DNA of 64,000 bases from Chlorobium sp. (GCA_028277225.1 JANQHB010000032.1:83501-147500); one strand, 5' to 3'; shown: positions 45,548-55,577, counted from the stretch's first letter. Notes: a model not told the origin generated them from the letters alone. Translations and numbers: made by a program.

Positions 45548-46559
45548 ACTGCTTCATAAGGTCGTTTTGAGTTCGCCGATATTCAGCGAATCGCTTTTCG
45601 ATATTGAGAAGGCTTTGTATCTCCCCAAGACAGACCCTGCTGCAGGGAAAAAATCGGTCTATGTTTTAGGTCTCGCCCGTGCCGGGACGACTACCTTGAT
45701 GCGTGAACTTCACGGGTCAGGAGCCTTTGCTTCTCTGACCTACCAGGACATGCCGTTTATCATGGCTCCGAACTTGTGGCGAGTATTAGCAAGAAGCGAC
45801 AGGAAGCGAACCGCAATGGTTGAGCGAGCCCATGGAGATGGAATCATTGTTGATTCCGATTCGCCGGAAGCCTTTGAGGAGGTGTTCTGGAAAACATTTC
45901 ATGCTGCCGACTATATCGGTGAAAAGGCGCTGAAACCTCATTCGCCGAGCATCTCCACCCTTGATGAATTCGAACAGTATCAGCGACTGGTTTGCCTTCG
46001 GTACGGCAAGAGCCGATATCTTTCCAAGAATAACAACAACATCCTTCGAATAGAATCTCTTGCAAAGCACTTTCCCGATGCGAGATTTTTCGTGATGTTT
46101 CGTGACCCGGTTTCGCATGCACAAAGTCTGATGAAGCAGCACCTGCGCTTTTCAGGTTCATCACGATTTGTCAGGGACTACATGTTGTGGCTTGCGCATT
46201 TTGAGTTTGGAGACAACCACAGGCCGTTTTCCTTTTCCAATGGATGTATGCCTTCAGAGAAGACCGGCTCCATAAACTATTGGCTTATGCTCTGGTATGA
46301 GGTATATCTTCATTTGTCAGGCATCATCAAAAAAAGGGAACACGTCAATGTTCATCTCGTATGTTACGAAGCCCTTTGCGCGCGACCGGGATACTGGGAA
46401 AAGCTCTGCAAGTTAGCTGAAATTCCTGTAGGAACTCCTGTTTTTCGTTTGGCTACTCAACCTGATGGTACAGGTATCGATGATTCTCTTCTCAAGCGAG
46501 CGTATGAGATATATGACGAGATGGTGCTAGTGTCTGAGAGTGAAAAAACCTTCCTTTAA
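45522..46559 (+). CDS. PAPS-dependent sulfotransferase family protein
   Basis: The 345-residue protein has the two PAPS-binding elements: the 5'-phosphosulfate loop VYVLGLARAGTTTLMREL near residue 43 and the 3'-phosphate site FFVMFRDPVSHAQSLMKQH near 185. IIKKREHVNVHLVCYEALCA near 265 fits the late conserved strand of the family. It should transfer sulfate from PAPS to a sugar, lipid or protein acceptor. I start at the ATG at 45522; the open frame extends further upstream but that part overlaps another gene. The link to ASST-like, FAD and GtrA genes suggests surface glycan modification. Confidence 0.82.
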   Translation: MESYSRLDKLLHKVVLSSPIFSESLFDIEKALYLPKTDPAAGKKSVYVLGLARAGTTTLMRELHGSGAFASLTYQDMPFIMAPNLWRVLARSDRKRTAMVERAHGDGIIVDSDSPEAFEEVFWKTFHAADYIGEKALKPHSPSISTLDEFEQYQRLVCLRYGKSRYLSKNNNNILRIESLAKHFPDARFFVMFRDPVSHAQSLMKQHLRFSGSSRFVRDYMLWLAHFEFGDNHRPFSFSNGCMPSEKTGSINYWLMLWYEVYLHLSGIIKKREHVNVHLVCYEALCARPGYWEKLCKLAEIPVGTPVFRLATQPDGTGIDDSLLKRAYEIYDEMVLVSESEKTFL

Positions 46560-46739
46560 CGCGTCATACCAGCTATACAGCGTCCCCTAAAATCTCTAAG
46601 CTTCAAATGATCCGTTTTTTTGTCAGGTGATCAAGACTCCTATTGTTTAATCTCAAACTAACCGCTTTATCTCTGTTTATTAAATATTTGATATATCTAT
46701 CTTATACAGAATTTATAGCAAATTCCATCTCAAAAACGA

Positions 46740-48332
46740 ATGCAGAAAATCCTGATTATCGGTGCAGGGCCAGCCGGATTGACAGCGGCATATGAATTGC
46801 TGAAATCGAGCCGGAACAGAGACGTAACCATACTTGAAAGTACAGATCGGATCGGCGGTATTTCATGTACCATTGGTCACAATGGCAACAGGATTGACAT
46901 TGGGGGACACCGTTTTTTTTCCAAGAGTGACCGGGTTATGGACTGGTGGATGGAAAAGATGCCTGTTCAGGGAAAACCTTCATCCGATGACAAATTGCTC
47001 GGAAGGAAGAAAAACCTGAACCCTGAGGGACCTGATCCCGAAACTGTCGACAGGACGTTTCTTATCCGCGACCGATTCTCAAGGATATTTTATCTCAGGA
47101 AATTTTTCGATTACCCGATATCGCTGAAACTGGAAACCCTTTTAAGTCTGGGGTTCAGCAGGACATTCAGGGCCGGTGCAGGTTATCTTTCAGCTCAGAT
47201 TTTCAATAAACGGGAGCAGGAATCCCTCGAAGATTTCATGATCAATCATTTCGGCAGACCGCTGTATGAAATGTTCTTCGAAGACTATACCCGGAAAGTC
47301 TGGGGGAAGCACCCGAGCGAGATTTCTGCTGATTGGGGGGCACAACGGATAAAAACCCTGTCACTTTCGTCTGTGCTTACCAGTGCTGTTAAGAAGATGT
47401 TCTCTGCAAAAGACCGCAATGATCTAAGGCAGAAGCAGTCTGAAACATCGCTTATCGAACAATTCCTCTATCCTAAACTCGGTCCGGGACAGATGTGGGA
47501 ATGCATTGCCGACGACATCCGGAAGGTGGGCGGGAAGATCTTACTGAATCAAAAGGTGGTCAATGTGGAGTTGCAAAACGGCCGCGTGCAATCCGTCACT
47601 GCCGAATCGTTTGCGAAAAAAACATTGTTTGCATGTGATGTGTGCATTTCGACAATGCCTGTGAGAGATCTTGTTGCGGCTTTCAGCGGTATCCGGATAC
47701 CGGACAGGATCAGAAAGATAGCCGATGAGCTGCCATATCGCGATTTCATGACGGTGGGTCTTCTGGTCAAAAAGCTGGTGATTCCGAACAAGACGCAAAT
47801 AAAAACCTGCAACGATATCATACCGGACACCTGGTTATATATTCAGGAGAGGGATGTAAAACTATGTCGGTTGCAGGTATTCAACAACTGGTCGCCTTAT
47901 ATGGTGAAAGACCCTGACTTGGTTTGGATAGGACTTGAATACATGTGCTCCGACCAAGATGAAATCTGGAAGATGGACGATGAAAAATTCATAGCTATCG
48001 CTGTCGATGAACTCTCCAGAATAGGAGTTATCGAGCCTTCCGATATTTTCGATAGCTGCAGGATCAGGATCGAGAAAGCCTATCCGGCATATTTCGGAGG
48101 ATACACGCATTTTGGAGTCGTCAGGAAATACCTTGATCAGATCACCAACCTCTACTGTATCGGCCGAAATGGACAGCACCGCTACAACAATCAGGATCAT
48201 TCGATGCTTACCGCATTCGAAGCCGTTAAATGTATCAATGAGGGATGCAGCGATAAAAACGCAATTTGGGAGGTAAACACTGAAAATGACTACCACGAGC
48301 ACAAAGCGGAGGCGGCTGATGAGGGGAAGTGA
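46740..48332 (+). CDS. FAD-dependent oxidoreductase (UDP-galactopyranose-mutase/amine-oxidase-like)
   Basis: The 530-residue flavoprotein has a Rossmann FAD motif ILIIGAGPAGLTAAYELLKS at the N-terminus with the ribose-binding Glu in VTILESTDRIGGIS, then GGHRFFSKSD. Later it has GRPLYEMFFEDYTRKVWGKH near 175 and the C-terminal FAD site LYCIGRNGQHRYNNQDHSML near 475. This variant is common in polysaccharide gene clusters, often next to GtrA. It may interconvert or oxidise a nucleotide-linked or lipid-linked sugar; the substrate is unknown. It is not a mutase by sequence alone. The C-terminus overlaps the gtrA frame by a few codons. Confidence 0.82.
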   Translation: MQKILIIGAGPAGLTAAYELLKSSRNRDVTILESTDRIGGISCTIGHNGNRIDIGGHRFFSKSDRVMDWWMEKMPVQGKPSSDDKLLGRKKNLNPEGPDPETVDRTFLIRDRFSRIFYLRKFFDYPISLKLETLLSLGFSRTFRAGAGYLSAQIFNKREQESLEDFMINHFGRPLYEMFFEDYTRKVWGKHPSEISADWGAQRIKTLSLSSVLTSAVKKMFSAKDRNDLRQKQSETSLIEQFLYPKLGPGQMWECIADDIRKVGGKILLNQKVVNVELQNGRVQSVTAESFAKKTLFACDVCISTMPVRDLVAAFSGIRIPDRIRKIADELPYRDFMTVGLLVKKLVIPNKTQIKTCNDIIPDTWLYIQERDVKLCRLQVFNNWSPYMVKDPDLVWIGLEYMCSDQDEIWKMDDEKFIAIAVDELSRIGVIEPSDIFDSCRIRIEKAYPAYFGGYTHFGVVRKYLDQITNLYCIGRNGQHRYNNQDHSMLTAFEAVKCINEGCSDKNAIWEVNTENDYHEHKAEAADEGK

Positions 48333-48732
48333 GTCATTCACGAGGTTTGTGAAATATACCCTCGTCAGCGCGATCTGTCTTTTTGTGGATTACGGCACCT
48401 ACTGGGTGCTGGTTACCCAGGGCCTGACAACTCTGCCAACAGGCGCGGTGCTCGGATATTCTGCCGGCCTTGTACTGTCGTATTTTCTGATTTCAGGAAA
48501 AGTGATGAACGATGGGTGGTTGAAAGAGCGAAAGAAAGTTGAGTTTATTCTTTTCGCCCTGAGCGGGCTGCTGGGTATCGGTCTGACTTATATTGCGATA
48601 AAGCTCGCTGTGGCCATCATGGGTGAAAGAATTTTTTTCGCGAAGCTCTTTGCTGTAGGCATAAGTTTCATTGGGGTCTATATCTTCAGAAGTGCGATTG
48701 TGTTCAGGAGAAAGTATGTCACATCATCCTGA
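48319..48732 (+). CDS. GtrA-like flippase family membrane protein
   Basis: The 137-residue protein has four membrane helices typical of GtrA: FVKYTLVSAICLFVDYGTYW at the N-terminus, then GAVLGYSAGLVLSYFLI, a third and a C-terminal one (ISFIGVYIFRSAIVF). GtrA proteins are thought to flip polyprenyl-phosphate-linked sugars across the inner membrane. I choose the ATG at 48319, which has a GGAGG ribosome binding site, over 48286, which has none. It probably works with the GT-C-like proteins at 39963-43153 as donor supplier; this is inference. Confidence 0.82.
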   Translation: MRGSESFTRFVKYTLVSAICLFVDYGTYWVLVTQGLTTLPTGAVLGYSAGLVLSYFLISGKVMNDGWLKERKKVEFILFALSGLLGIGLTYIAIKLAVAIMGERIFFAKLFAVGISFIGVYIFRSAIVFRRKYVTSS

Positions 48733-48970
48733 TTCCAGGTTTTACGTCCTGTCAGGTAATAGGTGATGGCAAGAGCTATGAACCAAGAAGCGATGCTAAG
48801 GAAAAAAATGTGCTTATTGCCAGATATCGAATGATGAAGGGGTGGATAGTCGACAGTTTTCAGTATTTGCTTTTGAATGTTTAGGGATTTGCTGATGTTC
48901 TTTAATTCATGAAAATTCGTGTCAATTCGAGGACCTGAACAATGCAACACGTCAACAACTCAAAAGTTCT

Positions 48971-49999
48971 TCAATACCGCTTTGTCGGCAACAGGACGGT
49001 TTTGAATTTTTCGAGATCTTCGAGGACTTTACCGGTGCCTCTTGCGACTGCGGTCAGGGGGTCTTCGCTGATGTGAACGGCGAGTTTGGTTTCTTCGTGT
49101 ATTTTTCTGTCGAGGTCTTTTATAAGTGCGCCACCCCCAGCCAGGAAGAGGCCTCTGTCGAGAACGTCTGCGGAAAGCTCGGGTTTGGTTACCTCGAGGC
49201 AGCGTTTGATCGAGTTGATGATCTGGCTTATCGGAGTGGCAATAGCCTCTCTGATTGTCGGGGAACTGACTTCGCGTTCTTCCGGAAGCGCTGTGACAAG
49301 ATTTCTGCCCCTGACCATCATCGCAAGTTCTTTGTCGAGCTTGCTGGCCGATGCTATACGCATTTTTACCTCTTCAGCCGTTCGTTCACCGATTGCGAGG
49401 TTGTAGGCTTTTCTGAAATGACGGATGATCGAGTTGGTGATATCGGTTCCGGCAACACGCAGTGATTCGCCCGATGCGATACCGCCAAGTGAGATGACTG
49501 CAATTTCTGTCGTTCCACCGCCGATATCGACGATCATGTTACCCATTGGCTCGTTGACATCGAGGCCGATGCCGATAGCTGCGGCCATCGGTTCGGCGAC
49601 CAGATAGACCTCTCTTCCGCCAATATGTTCCGCTGAATCGCGAACAGCTCGTTTTTCCACCTCCGTAATTCCTGACGGGATGCCGATGACCATTTTTCTG
49701 ATGCCAAAGGAGAACTGTGTCTGGGTTTTTCTGATCAATCCTTTGATCAACTCTTCAGTTGCTTCATAGTCAGCGATGACGCCGTTTGCCAGCGGCTTGA
49801 TCGTCATAATCCCGGGGTGGGTTTTTTCATGCATCAGAAGCGCATCTCTTCCGATAGCGACAACCTTGCCGGTGCTGCGTTCACGAGCAACAATCGACGG
49901 TTCATTGAGTACTACACCTTTATCGCGGATAAATACAAGAGTGTTGGCTGTGCCGAGATCTACGGCGACGTCTCTGAATAGATAACCTAAGAAGCTCAT
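48971..49999 (-). CDS. mreB: Rod shape-determining actin MreB
   Basis: The 342-residue actin-like ATPase forms membrane-bound filaments guiding cell-wall synthesis. Phosphate-1 DVAVDLGTANTLVFIRDKG, phosphate-2 NMIVDIGGGTTEIAVISLGG near 160 and the adenosine motif GLFLAGGGALIKDLDRKI near 285 are present. The N-terminus MSFLGYLFRD could serve as an amphipathic membrane anchor. mreC is not present downstream within the window; the following gene on the minus strand is absent, so mreB stands alone here. Confidence 0.96.
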   Translation of the reverse strand: MSFLGYLFRDVAVDLGTANTLVFIRDKGVVLNEPSIVARERSTGKVVAIGRDALLMHEKTHPGIMTIKPLANGVIADYEATEELIKGLIRKTQTQFSFGIRKMVIGIPSGITEVEKRAVRDSAEHIGGREVYLVAEPMAAAIGIGLDVNEPMGNMIVDIGGGTTEIAVISLGGIASGESLRVAGTDITNSIIRHFRKAYNLAIGERTAEEVKMRIASASKLDKELAMMVRGRNLVTALPEEREVSSPTIREAIATPISQIINSIKRCLEVTKPELSADVLDRGLFLAGGGALIKDLDRKIHEETKLAVHISEDPLTAVARGTGKVLEDLEKFKTVLLPTKRY

Positions 50000-50259
50000 T
50001 TCAATCGTGAATGTAATGTATCTGTAGCGTCGTTTCTCCTCGTTGCCAAGGGGAAAGTGATGTCTTTTTTCATCACTTTTATATCGAATTCTAAAGTATG
50101 CAATGGAATGCTCATTTCAAATGAATTTTCTTGTCACGGTGCCAGAATCTTGCGAATAAGTCGTTTTCTGTCGTTCATGTGCTCTCTGTTTCTTTAAAGA
50201 GGCTGTTTGTTTACATTAGGTGAGATGTCTGGTCTAGTGAAATCTAAAAGAAATGTACA

Positions 50260-51549
50260 GTGTTACGGTTGTTTACCTATGTCGGGGAAAAAGAGGAATT
50301 GCGGGCTCACCTCAGCCGCAGCGTTACGTTCGAGCCCGAAACAAGAAAGGTTGTCCTCGATATTCTGCAGGACATTATGGCGCGCGGGGACGAGGCGTTG
50401 TATGACTATACCGCGCAATTCCAGGGATACAGGCCGGGAACGGTAACGGTTGAAGAGGAAGCTCTGGAAGAGGCGTATCGTTCAGCTGATAGAGGATTTA
50501 TCGATATTCTCCGGGAAGCATATGCAAACATTACTGCATTTCACGAGCTTGAATCGGAAAAAAGTTTTTTTACCGAAGGGGAGAACAGCGTTATACTGGG
50601 CCAGAGAGTGACTCCGATCGAGCGGGTGATGCTTTATGTGCCTGGGGGCAAGGCGGCTTATCCTTCTTCATTGCTTATGAATGTTGTTCCTGCCCAGGTA
50701 GCCGGCGTGAAGGAGATATACCTGACAACACCGTGTGACAGCGAAGGGCGGGTCAGCCCCCATATCCTTGCTGCTGCGCATGTGGCGGGTATCAGCACCA
50801 TATACAAGTTTGGCGGGGCACAGGCTGTCGGTGCTTTTGCGTTCGGAACGGAAAGTGTCCCGAAAGTCGACAAGATCACGGGGCCAGGGAATAAATATGT
50901 GGCGTTGGCCAAGAAAGAGGTTTTCGGTCATGTTTCCATCGACAGTATTGCCGGGCCTTCTGAAGTTGCCATTATTGCTGATGGATCTGCTGATCCTGAG
51001 TTTATCGTTCTTGACCTTTTTGCCCAGTCCGAGCATGACCCGGATGCCTCCTCGGTCCTGATCACCGATTCGGCCGAGCTTGCCAATGCTGTCAGCGAGC
51101 TTGCGCAGAAAATGGTCGGCTCGATGAATCGCGGTGATATTATCCGTCAGGCGTTGACCGAAAACGGTGCTATAGTTCTGACAAAAGATATCGGTGAGGC
51201 GTGTGAAGTGTCGAATATGATCGCACCTGAACATCTTGAACTTCATGTCCGCGACAGTTGGGGGATTCTGCCCGAATTGAAGCACGCGGGGGCTATTTTT
51301 ATGGGCGAATACTCCTGTGAGTCTGTCGGTGACTATTTCGCCGGACCGAACCATACCCTGCCCACCAACGGTACGGCGCGTTTTTTTTCACCTCTTTCCG
51401 TGCGCGATTTTATCAAGCACACATCGATTATTTCATATTCTCCCGGGCAGCTTGCTGTATCCGGTGAAAAGATTGCGAGTTTTGCCGACCATGAAGAGCT
51501 TCAGGCGCATGCTGAAGCAGTTCGGGCAAGGCTCAGGAAACTGCGATAG
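50260..51549 (+). CDS. hisD: Histidinol dehydrogenase
   Basis: This 429-residue zinc enzyme oxidises histidinol to histidine in two NAD steps. Motifs: MLYVPGGKAAYPSSLLMNVV near 126, GGAQAVGAFAFGTESVPKVD near 186, ITGPGNKYVALAKKEVFG, DLFAQSEHDPDASSVLIT near 250 (zinc-binding Gln and His) and FAGPNHTLPTNGTARFFSPL near 365 (catalytic His). The start is GTG at 50260; only a weak A-rich ribosome binding site is seen. queA follows 25 bp later. Confidence 0.95.
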   Translation: MLRLFTYVGEKEELRAHLSRSVTFEPETRKVVLDILQDIMARGDEALYDYTAQFQGYRPGTVTVEEEALEEAYRSADRGFIDILREAYANITAFHELESEKSFFTEGENSVILGQRVTPIERVMLYVPGGKAAYPSSLLMNVVPAQVAGVKEIYLTTPCDSEGRVSPHILAAAHVAGISTIYKFGGAQAVGAFAFGTESVPKVDKITGPGNKYVALAKKEVFGHVSIDSIAGPSEVAIIADGSADPEFIVLDLFAQSEHDPDASSVLITDSAELANAVSELAQKMVGSMNRGDIIRQALTENGAIVLTKDIGEACEVSNMIAPEHLELHVRDSWGILPELKHAGAIFMGEYSCESVGDYFAGPNHTLPTNGTARFFSPLSVRDFIKHTSIISYSPGQLAVSGEKIASFADHEELQAHAEAVRARLRKLR

Positions 51550-51574
51550 GAATCTTGCCTGCATCAGGAGACGT

Positions 51575-52603
51575 ATGACCAGGGTAAGTGACTATGATTA
51601 TCTGCTGCCGGAAAGCAGTATTGCCCTGTACCCTCCGCCGGACCGGGGAACAACCCGTCTTGAGGTCCTGAATCGTAAAGACGGCAGTATCACGCATGTG
51701 GCATATGCCGACCTCGGCTTTTTTGTGGAGCCTGGGGATATGCTTGTTCTGAACAACAGCAAGGTCATTCGTGCACGTATTTATGCAGAAAAAGCAACTG
51801 GCGCGAAGGTTGAACTTGTTCTTCTTGAAAAACACGAGGGTGTTCAGGATCTGGTGATGTACAGGGGCAGGCTCAAGAAGTCCGATATCCTGCTTGCATA
51901 CGGTAAGGAACTGGTTGTGGTTTCGGTTGAGGGCGAGGGCATTGCCAGGGTGAGATCCTTGGACGGAACCGACCTGTACCATCTTTTTGCTAAACACGGT
52001 GAGGTTCCCATTCCGCCCTACCTCAAAAGGAATCCCGAAGAGGTTGACAGGGAACGTTATCAGACGGTTTTTGCAGAAATACCCGGCTCGGTCGCAGCGC
52101 CTACGGCATCATTGAATATGACTCCGGAACTCATTGATTCTCTTGAATCGAGAGGTGTGCAAATTGCGGTGATCACGCTTCATGTCGGTCTGGGCACGTT
52201 CATGCCCGTCAGGGGGGATGATCTGGAATCGCATGTCATGCACAGGGAATATTATTCCATTCCTTCCGAAACCGTCAGGATGATCAGGGCCGTCAGGGAA
52301 AACAGGAAACGGGTCATTGCGATCGGGACAACCGTGACCCGCGCACTCGAACATGCCGCTGGATCGATTCTTCGGGAAGGAGCCCCAAAAGACATAACCG
52401 GAGAGGCGGATATATTTATCTATCCAGGGTATTCGTTCCGCATGATCGACGCCCTCCTGACAAATTACCATGCACCACGTTCGACAGTCCTGATGCTTAC
52501 GGCGGCATTTGCCGGATGGCATAACCTGAAGCGTGCCTACGAGGAAGCTCTCGAAAAGGGATACAGGTTTCTCAGCTATGGGGACAGTATGCTTATTGTT
52601 TAG
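51575..52603 (+). CDS. queA: S-adenosylmethionine:tRNA ribosyltransferase-isomerase
   Basis: This 342-residue enzyme builds the epoxyqueuosine precursor on tRNA by transferring the ribosyl part of SAM. Motifs: YDYLLPESSIALYPPPDRG at the N-terminus, DMLVLNNSKVIRARIYAEK near 56, SVAAPTASLNMTPELIDSL near 175 (AAPTA, substrate site), HVGLGTFMPVR near 205 and NYHAPRSTVLML near 295. I choose the ATG at 51575 because of the well-spaced AGGAG and the family start; the upstream open frame overlaps hisD. The stop codon TAG overlaps the first of several sense-strand heptads. Confidence 0.95.
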   Translation: MTRVSDYDYLLPESSIALYPPPDRGTTRLEVLNRKDGSITHVAYADLGFFVEPGDMLVLNNSKVIRARIYAEKATGAKVELVLLEKHEGVQDLVMYRGRLKKSDILLAYGKELVVVSVEGEGIARVRSLDGTDLYHLFAKHGEVPIPPYLKRNPEEVDRERYQTVFAEIPGSVAAPTASLNMTPELIDSLESRGVQIAVITLHVGLGTFMPVRGDDLESHVMHREYYSIPSETVRMIRAVRENRKRVIAIGTTVTRALEHAAGSILREGAPKDITGEADIFIYPGYSFRMIDALLTNYHAPRSTVLMLTAAFAGWHNLKRAYEEALEKGYRFLSYGDSMLIV

Positions 52604-53009
52604 TGACAAGTAACAAGTGACCAGTGACGAGAGAAGAGTAAGGAGCCAGGATAGTGAATAGGGGAAGATTAGGCAGTAGGTATTGGGTAATAGGGAGTAG
52701 TCAAAAATAGGTCTGGAAAGACAATTGTTGAGTTGTTCAAATATTGTCAGTGGATTATTCCCTCAATTAAATTTTTTCCTACTGAGAACTGAGAACTGAG
52801 AACTGAGAACTGAGAACTGAGAACTGAGAACTGAGAACACCCCACTTTCTGCTATCTCTGATACTTCAGCCAAACTTCCGTTGCATTTTTACAAGATGTG
52901 TGCTAACTTAAGAGCTTTGCCTGCCAAAAATTGGTACGGTATCCTTCCTTTTTGTTTTTAGAGTGAGATTAACAACAAAAGCATAAACAATCATAAGGAG
53001 AATGATGTA
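52602..53009 (+). repeat. Gap of heptad repeats between queA and acnB
   Basis: From 52602 the heptamers AGTGACA, AGTAACA, AGTGACC, AGTGACG and AGTAAGG follow the queA stop in phase, then decay into G-rich heptads (GTATTGG, GTAATAG). A near-perfect array of ACTGAGA, about eight copies, fills 52781-52838. The right end contains the acnB upstream region; no gene is seen. Confidence 0.85.
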
Positions 53010-55577
53010 ATGGGTCTTATACAAGATTATCGGGCACACACTGAAGAGAGGGCACAAAAAGGTATTCCGCCCCTTCCGCTGACAGCGGCACAGGCTCGTG
53101 AACTGATCGAACTGCTGCAGCAGGAGCCGGTTGAAGAACAGGAGTATCTTCTTGCGCTTTTCTGTGAACACATCAGTCCGGGTGTCGATGACGCTGCATT
53201 CGAAAAAGCGGTTTTTCTCGACCGTGTTGTCAAAGGAGAGGCGACTTCTCCCGTCCTGACTCCGGTTGATGCGGTAAAGATCCTCGGCACCATGCTTGGC
53301 GGCTACAACGTCAAGCCGCTTGTCGATGCCCTGTCGCACAATGATACCGATGTTGCTTCAACAGCAGCCGAAATGCTGAAAAAGACCCTGCTTGTTTATG
53401 AATCGTTTGATGCGGTTGCTGAACTTGCCGGCTCCAATGCCTATGCAAAAGAGGTCATGGAGTCATGGGCTGATGCCGAATGGTTTGCGGCAAAGCCGGA
53501 AATTCCGGAAAAAATGACGCTGACCGTTTTCAAGGTTCCCGGTGAAACCAATACTGACGATCTTTCGCCCGCAAGTGAAGCATTCACCAGAAGCGACATT
53601 CCTCTTCACGCCCTGAGCATGCTCGGATCGAAAATGGACGATCCTATCGGTGCCATTGCGGAGCTGAAGGAAAAAGGCAACCCGATCGCCTTTGTTGGTG
53701 ATGTTGTCGGTACGGGATCGAGCCGCAAGTCCGGTATCAACTCTGTCCAGTGGCATATCGGTGAAGATATTCCCGCTGTCCCCAACAAACGTACCGGCGG
53801 TGTTGTGATCGGCGGTATTATTGCACCTATCTTTTTCAATACCGCTGAAGACTCGGGCGCTCTTCCTGTTCAGGCTGATGTTACCGCCATGGAGACAGGA
53901 GATGTGATCGATCTCTATCCCTACGAAGGCAAAATCGAGAAGAACGGTGAGGTTATCTCCGAATTCAAGCTCGAACCGAACACTCTTGGTGACGAAGTTC
54001 GAGCTGGAGGAAGGATCCCTCTTATTATCGGAAGGACGCTTACCCGCCAGGCCCGTGAGGCGCTCGGTATAGGTGAAGAAGATATTTTCGAGCGTCCGAA
54101 TCAGCCGGAAGACAACGGTAAAGGTTACACCCTCGCCCAGAAGATCATCGGGAAAGCATGCGGTATGCCGGGCGTCAGGCCGGGCATGTACGTTGAACCT
54201 GAAACGCTGACTGTTGGTTCGCAGGATACGACAGGTGCAATGACCCGCGACGAGATCAAGGAACTTGCAGCGCTGAGCTTCGGTGCCGAACTGGTTATGC
54301 AGAGCTTCTGTCACACAAATGCTTACCCGAAACCGTCCGACGTGAAACTCCACAAGACGCTTCCGTACTTCATTCAGAGCAGGGGCGGTGTCGCACTTCG
54401 TCCCGGTGACGGTGTCATTCATACCTGGCTCAACAGGATGGTGCTTCCCGACACACTTGGAACCGGTGCGGATTCGCATACGCGTTTCCCGATCGGTATT
54501 TCGTTCCCCGGCGGATCCGGTCTTGTTGCTTTTGCCGGTGTGACAGGCTCCATGCCGCTCAACGTTCCTGAATCGGTCCTCGTGCGTTTCAAGGGCGAGC
54601 TTCAGAAAGGTATTACCCTTAGGGACCTTGTCAATGCCATACCCTATGTGGCTATCAAGCAGGGTCTTCTTACCGTAGAGAAAAAAGGGAAAAAGAACAT
54701 CTTTGCGGGTCGGATTCTCGAAATCGAAGGCTTACCGCAGCTCAAGGTAGAACAGGCGTTCGAACTCAGCGATGCTTCGGCAGAGCGGAGTGCTGCAGCG
54801 TGTACCGTCAGGCTGGACAAGGAGCCGGTTATCGAGTATCTCAGCTCGAACGTGAAGCTGCTTGAGCAGATGATCGAAAACGGTTACGGCGATGCCGATA
54901 CTCTCCGTCGCAGGATCGATAAAATGCAGGAATGGCTTGCCAACCCGAGCCTGATGGAACCGGATACCGATGCAGACTATGCTGCAGTAGTAGAGATTGA
55001 TCTGAATGAGATCACAGAGCCGATTCTTGCCTGTCCAAACGATCCTGACGATGTCATAACACTATCCGAAGTGCTGGCAGACAGCAGCCGTCCGCAGAAC
55101 ATCGACGAAGTGTTTGTCGGAAGCTGTATGACCAACATCGGTCATTTTCGTGCACTCGGCGAAGTTCTCAAAGACAAAGGGCAGGTTTCGACGAAACTCT
55201 GGGTGGTTCCACCGACCAAGATGGATATGAAAATGCTGATCGAGGAAGGCTATTATTCATTGTTCGGGGCAGCAGGTGCTCGTGCAGAAATGCCGGGTTG
55301 TTCTCTCTGTATGGGTAACCAGGCCCGCGTTGCCGACAATGCCATTGTGTTTTCAACCAGCACGAGGAACTTCAACAACAGGCTCGGTAAGGGCGCCCAG
55401 GTTTATCTCGGTTCCGCCGAACTTGCTGCTGTTTGTGCTCTTCTCGGCAGACTTCCGAGCACAGGTGAGTATTTCGAAGCTATCGACAACAACCTTGCCG
55501 GTAACGAAGAACAGGTATACAGGTACCTGAATTTCCACGAGGTAACCAGTGAGCAGCTCGAAGAGCTTGTCGACTGA
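53010..55577 (+). CDS. acnB: Aconitate hydratase B
   Basis: The 855-residue 4Fe-4S enzyme isomerises citrate and isocitrate; in a green sulfur bacterium it works in the reductive TCA cycle. It has the AcnB order: N-terminal HEAT-like helical domain (1-160), the swivelling domain next (GDVVGTGSSRKSGINSVQWH near 230), then the catalytic domains. Cluster ligands are in EVFVGSCMTNIGHFRALGEV near 705 and MPGCSLCMGNQARVADNAI near 765, and substrate contacts in TGADSHTRFPIGISFPGGSG near 490. A strong ribosome binding site (AAGGAG) precedes the start. Confidence 0.95.
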   Translation: MGLIQDYRAHTEERAQKGIPPLPLTAAQARELIELLQQEPVEEQEYLLALFCEHISPGVDDAAFEKAVFLDRVVKGEATSPVLTPVDAVKILGTMLGGYNVKPLVDALSHNDTDVASTAAEMLKKTLLVYESFDAVAELAGSNAYAKEVMESWADAEWFAAKPEIPEKMTLTVFKVPGETNTDDLSPASEAFTRSDIPLHALSMLGSKMDDPIGAIAELKEKGNPIAFVGDVVGTGSSRKSGINSVQWHIGEDIPAVPNKRTGGVVIGGIIAPIFFNTAEDSGALPVQADVTAMETGDVIDLYPYEGKIEKNGEVISEFKLEPNTLGDEVRAGGRIPLIIGRTLTRQAREALGIGEEDIFERPNQPEDNGKGYTLAQKIIGKACGMPGVRPGMYVEPETLTVGSQDTTGAMTRDEIKELAALSFGAELVMQSFCHTNAYPKPSDVKLHKTLPYFIQSRGGVALRPGDGVIHTWLNRMVLPDTLGTGADSHTRFPIGISFPGGSGLVAFAGVTGSMPLNVPESVLVRFKGELQKGITLRDLVNAIPYVAIKQGLLTVEKKGKKNIFAGRILEIEGLPQLKVEQAFELSDASAERSAAACTVRLDKEPVIEYLSSNVKLLEQMIENGYGDADTLRRRIDKMQEWLANPSLMEPDTDADYAAVVEIDLNEITEPILACPNDPDDVITLSEVLADSSRPQNIDEVFVGSCMTNIGHFRALGEVLKDKGQVSTKLWVVPPTKMDMKMLIEEGYYSLFGAAGARAEMPGCSLCMGNQARVADNAIVFSTSTRNFNNRLGKGAQVYLGSAELAAVCALLGRLPSTGEYFEAIDNNLAGNEEQVYRYLNFHEVTSEQLEELVD

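Noticed and set aside
48678..48950. Minus-strand 90-codon frame next to gtrA
   Set aside because: It overlaps the end of gtrA, lacks a ribosome binding site and includes intergenic repeat words.
52781..52838. CRISPR-like array upstream of acnB
   Set aside because: Contiguous 7-bp repeats without spacers and without cas genes.
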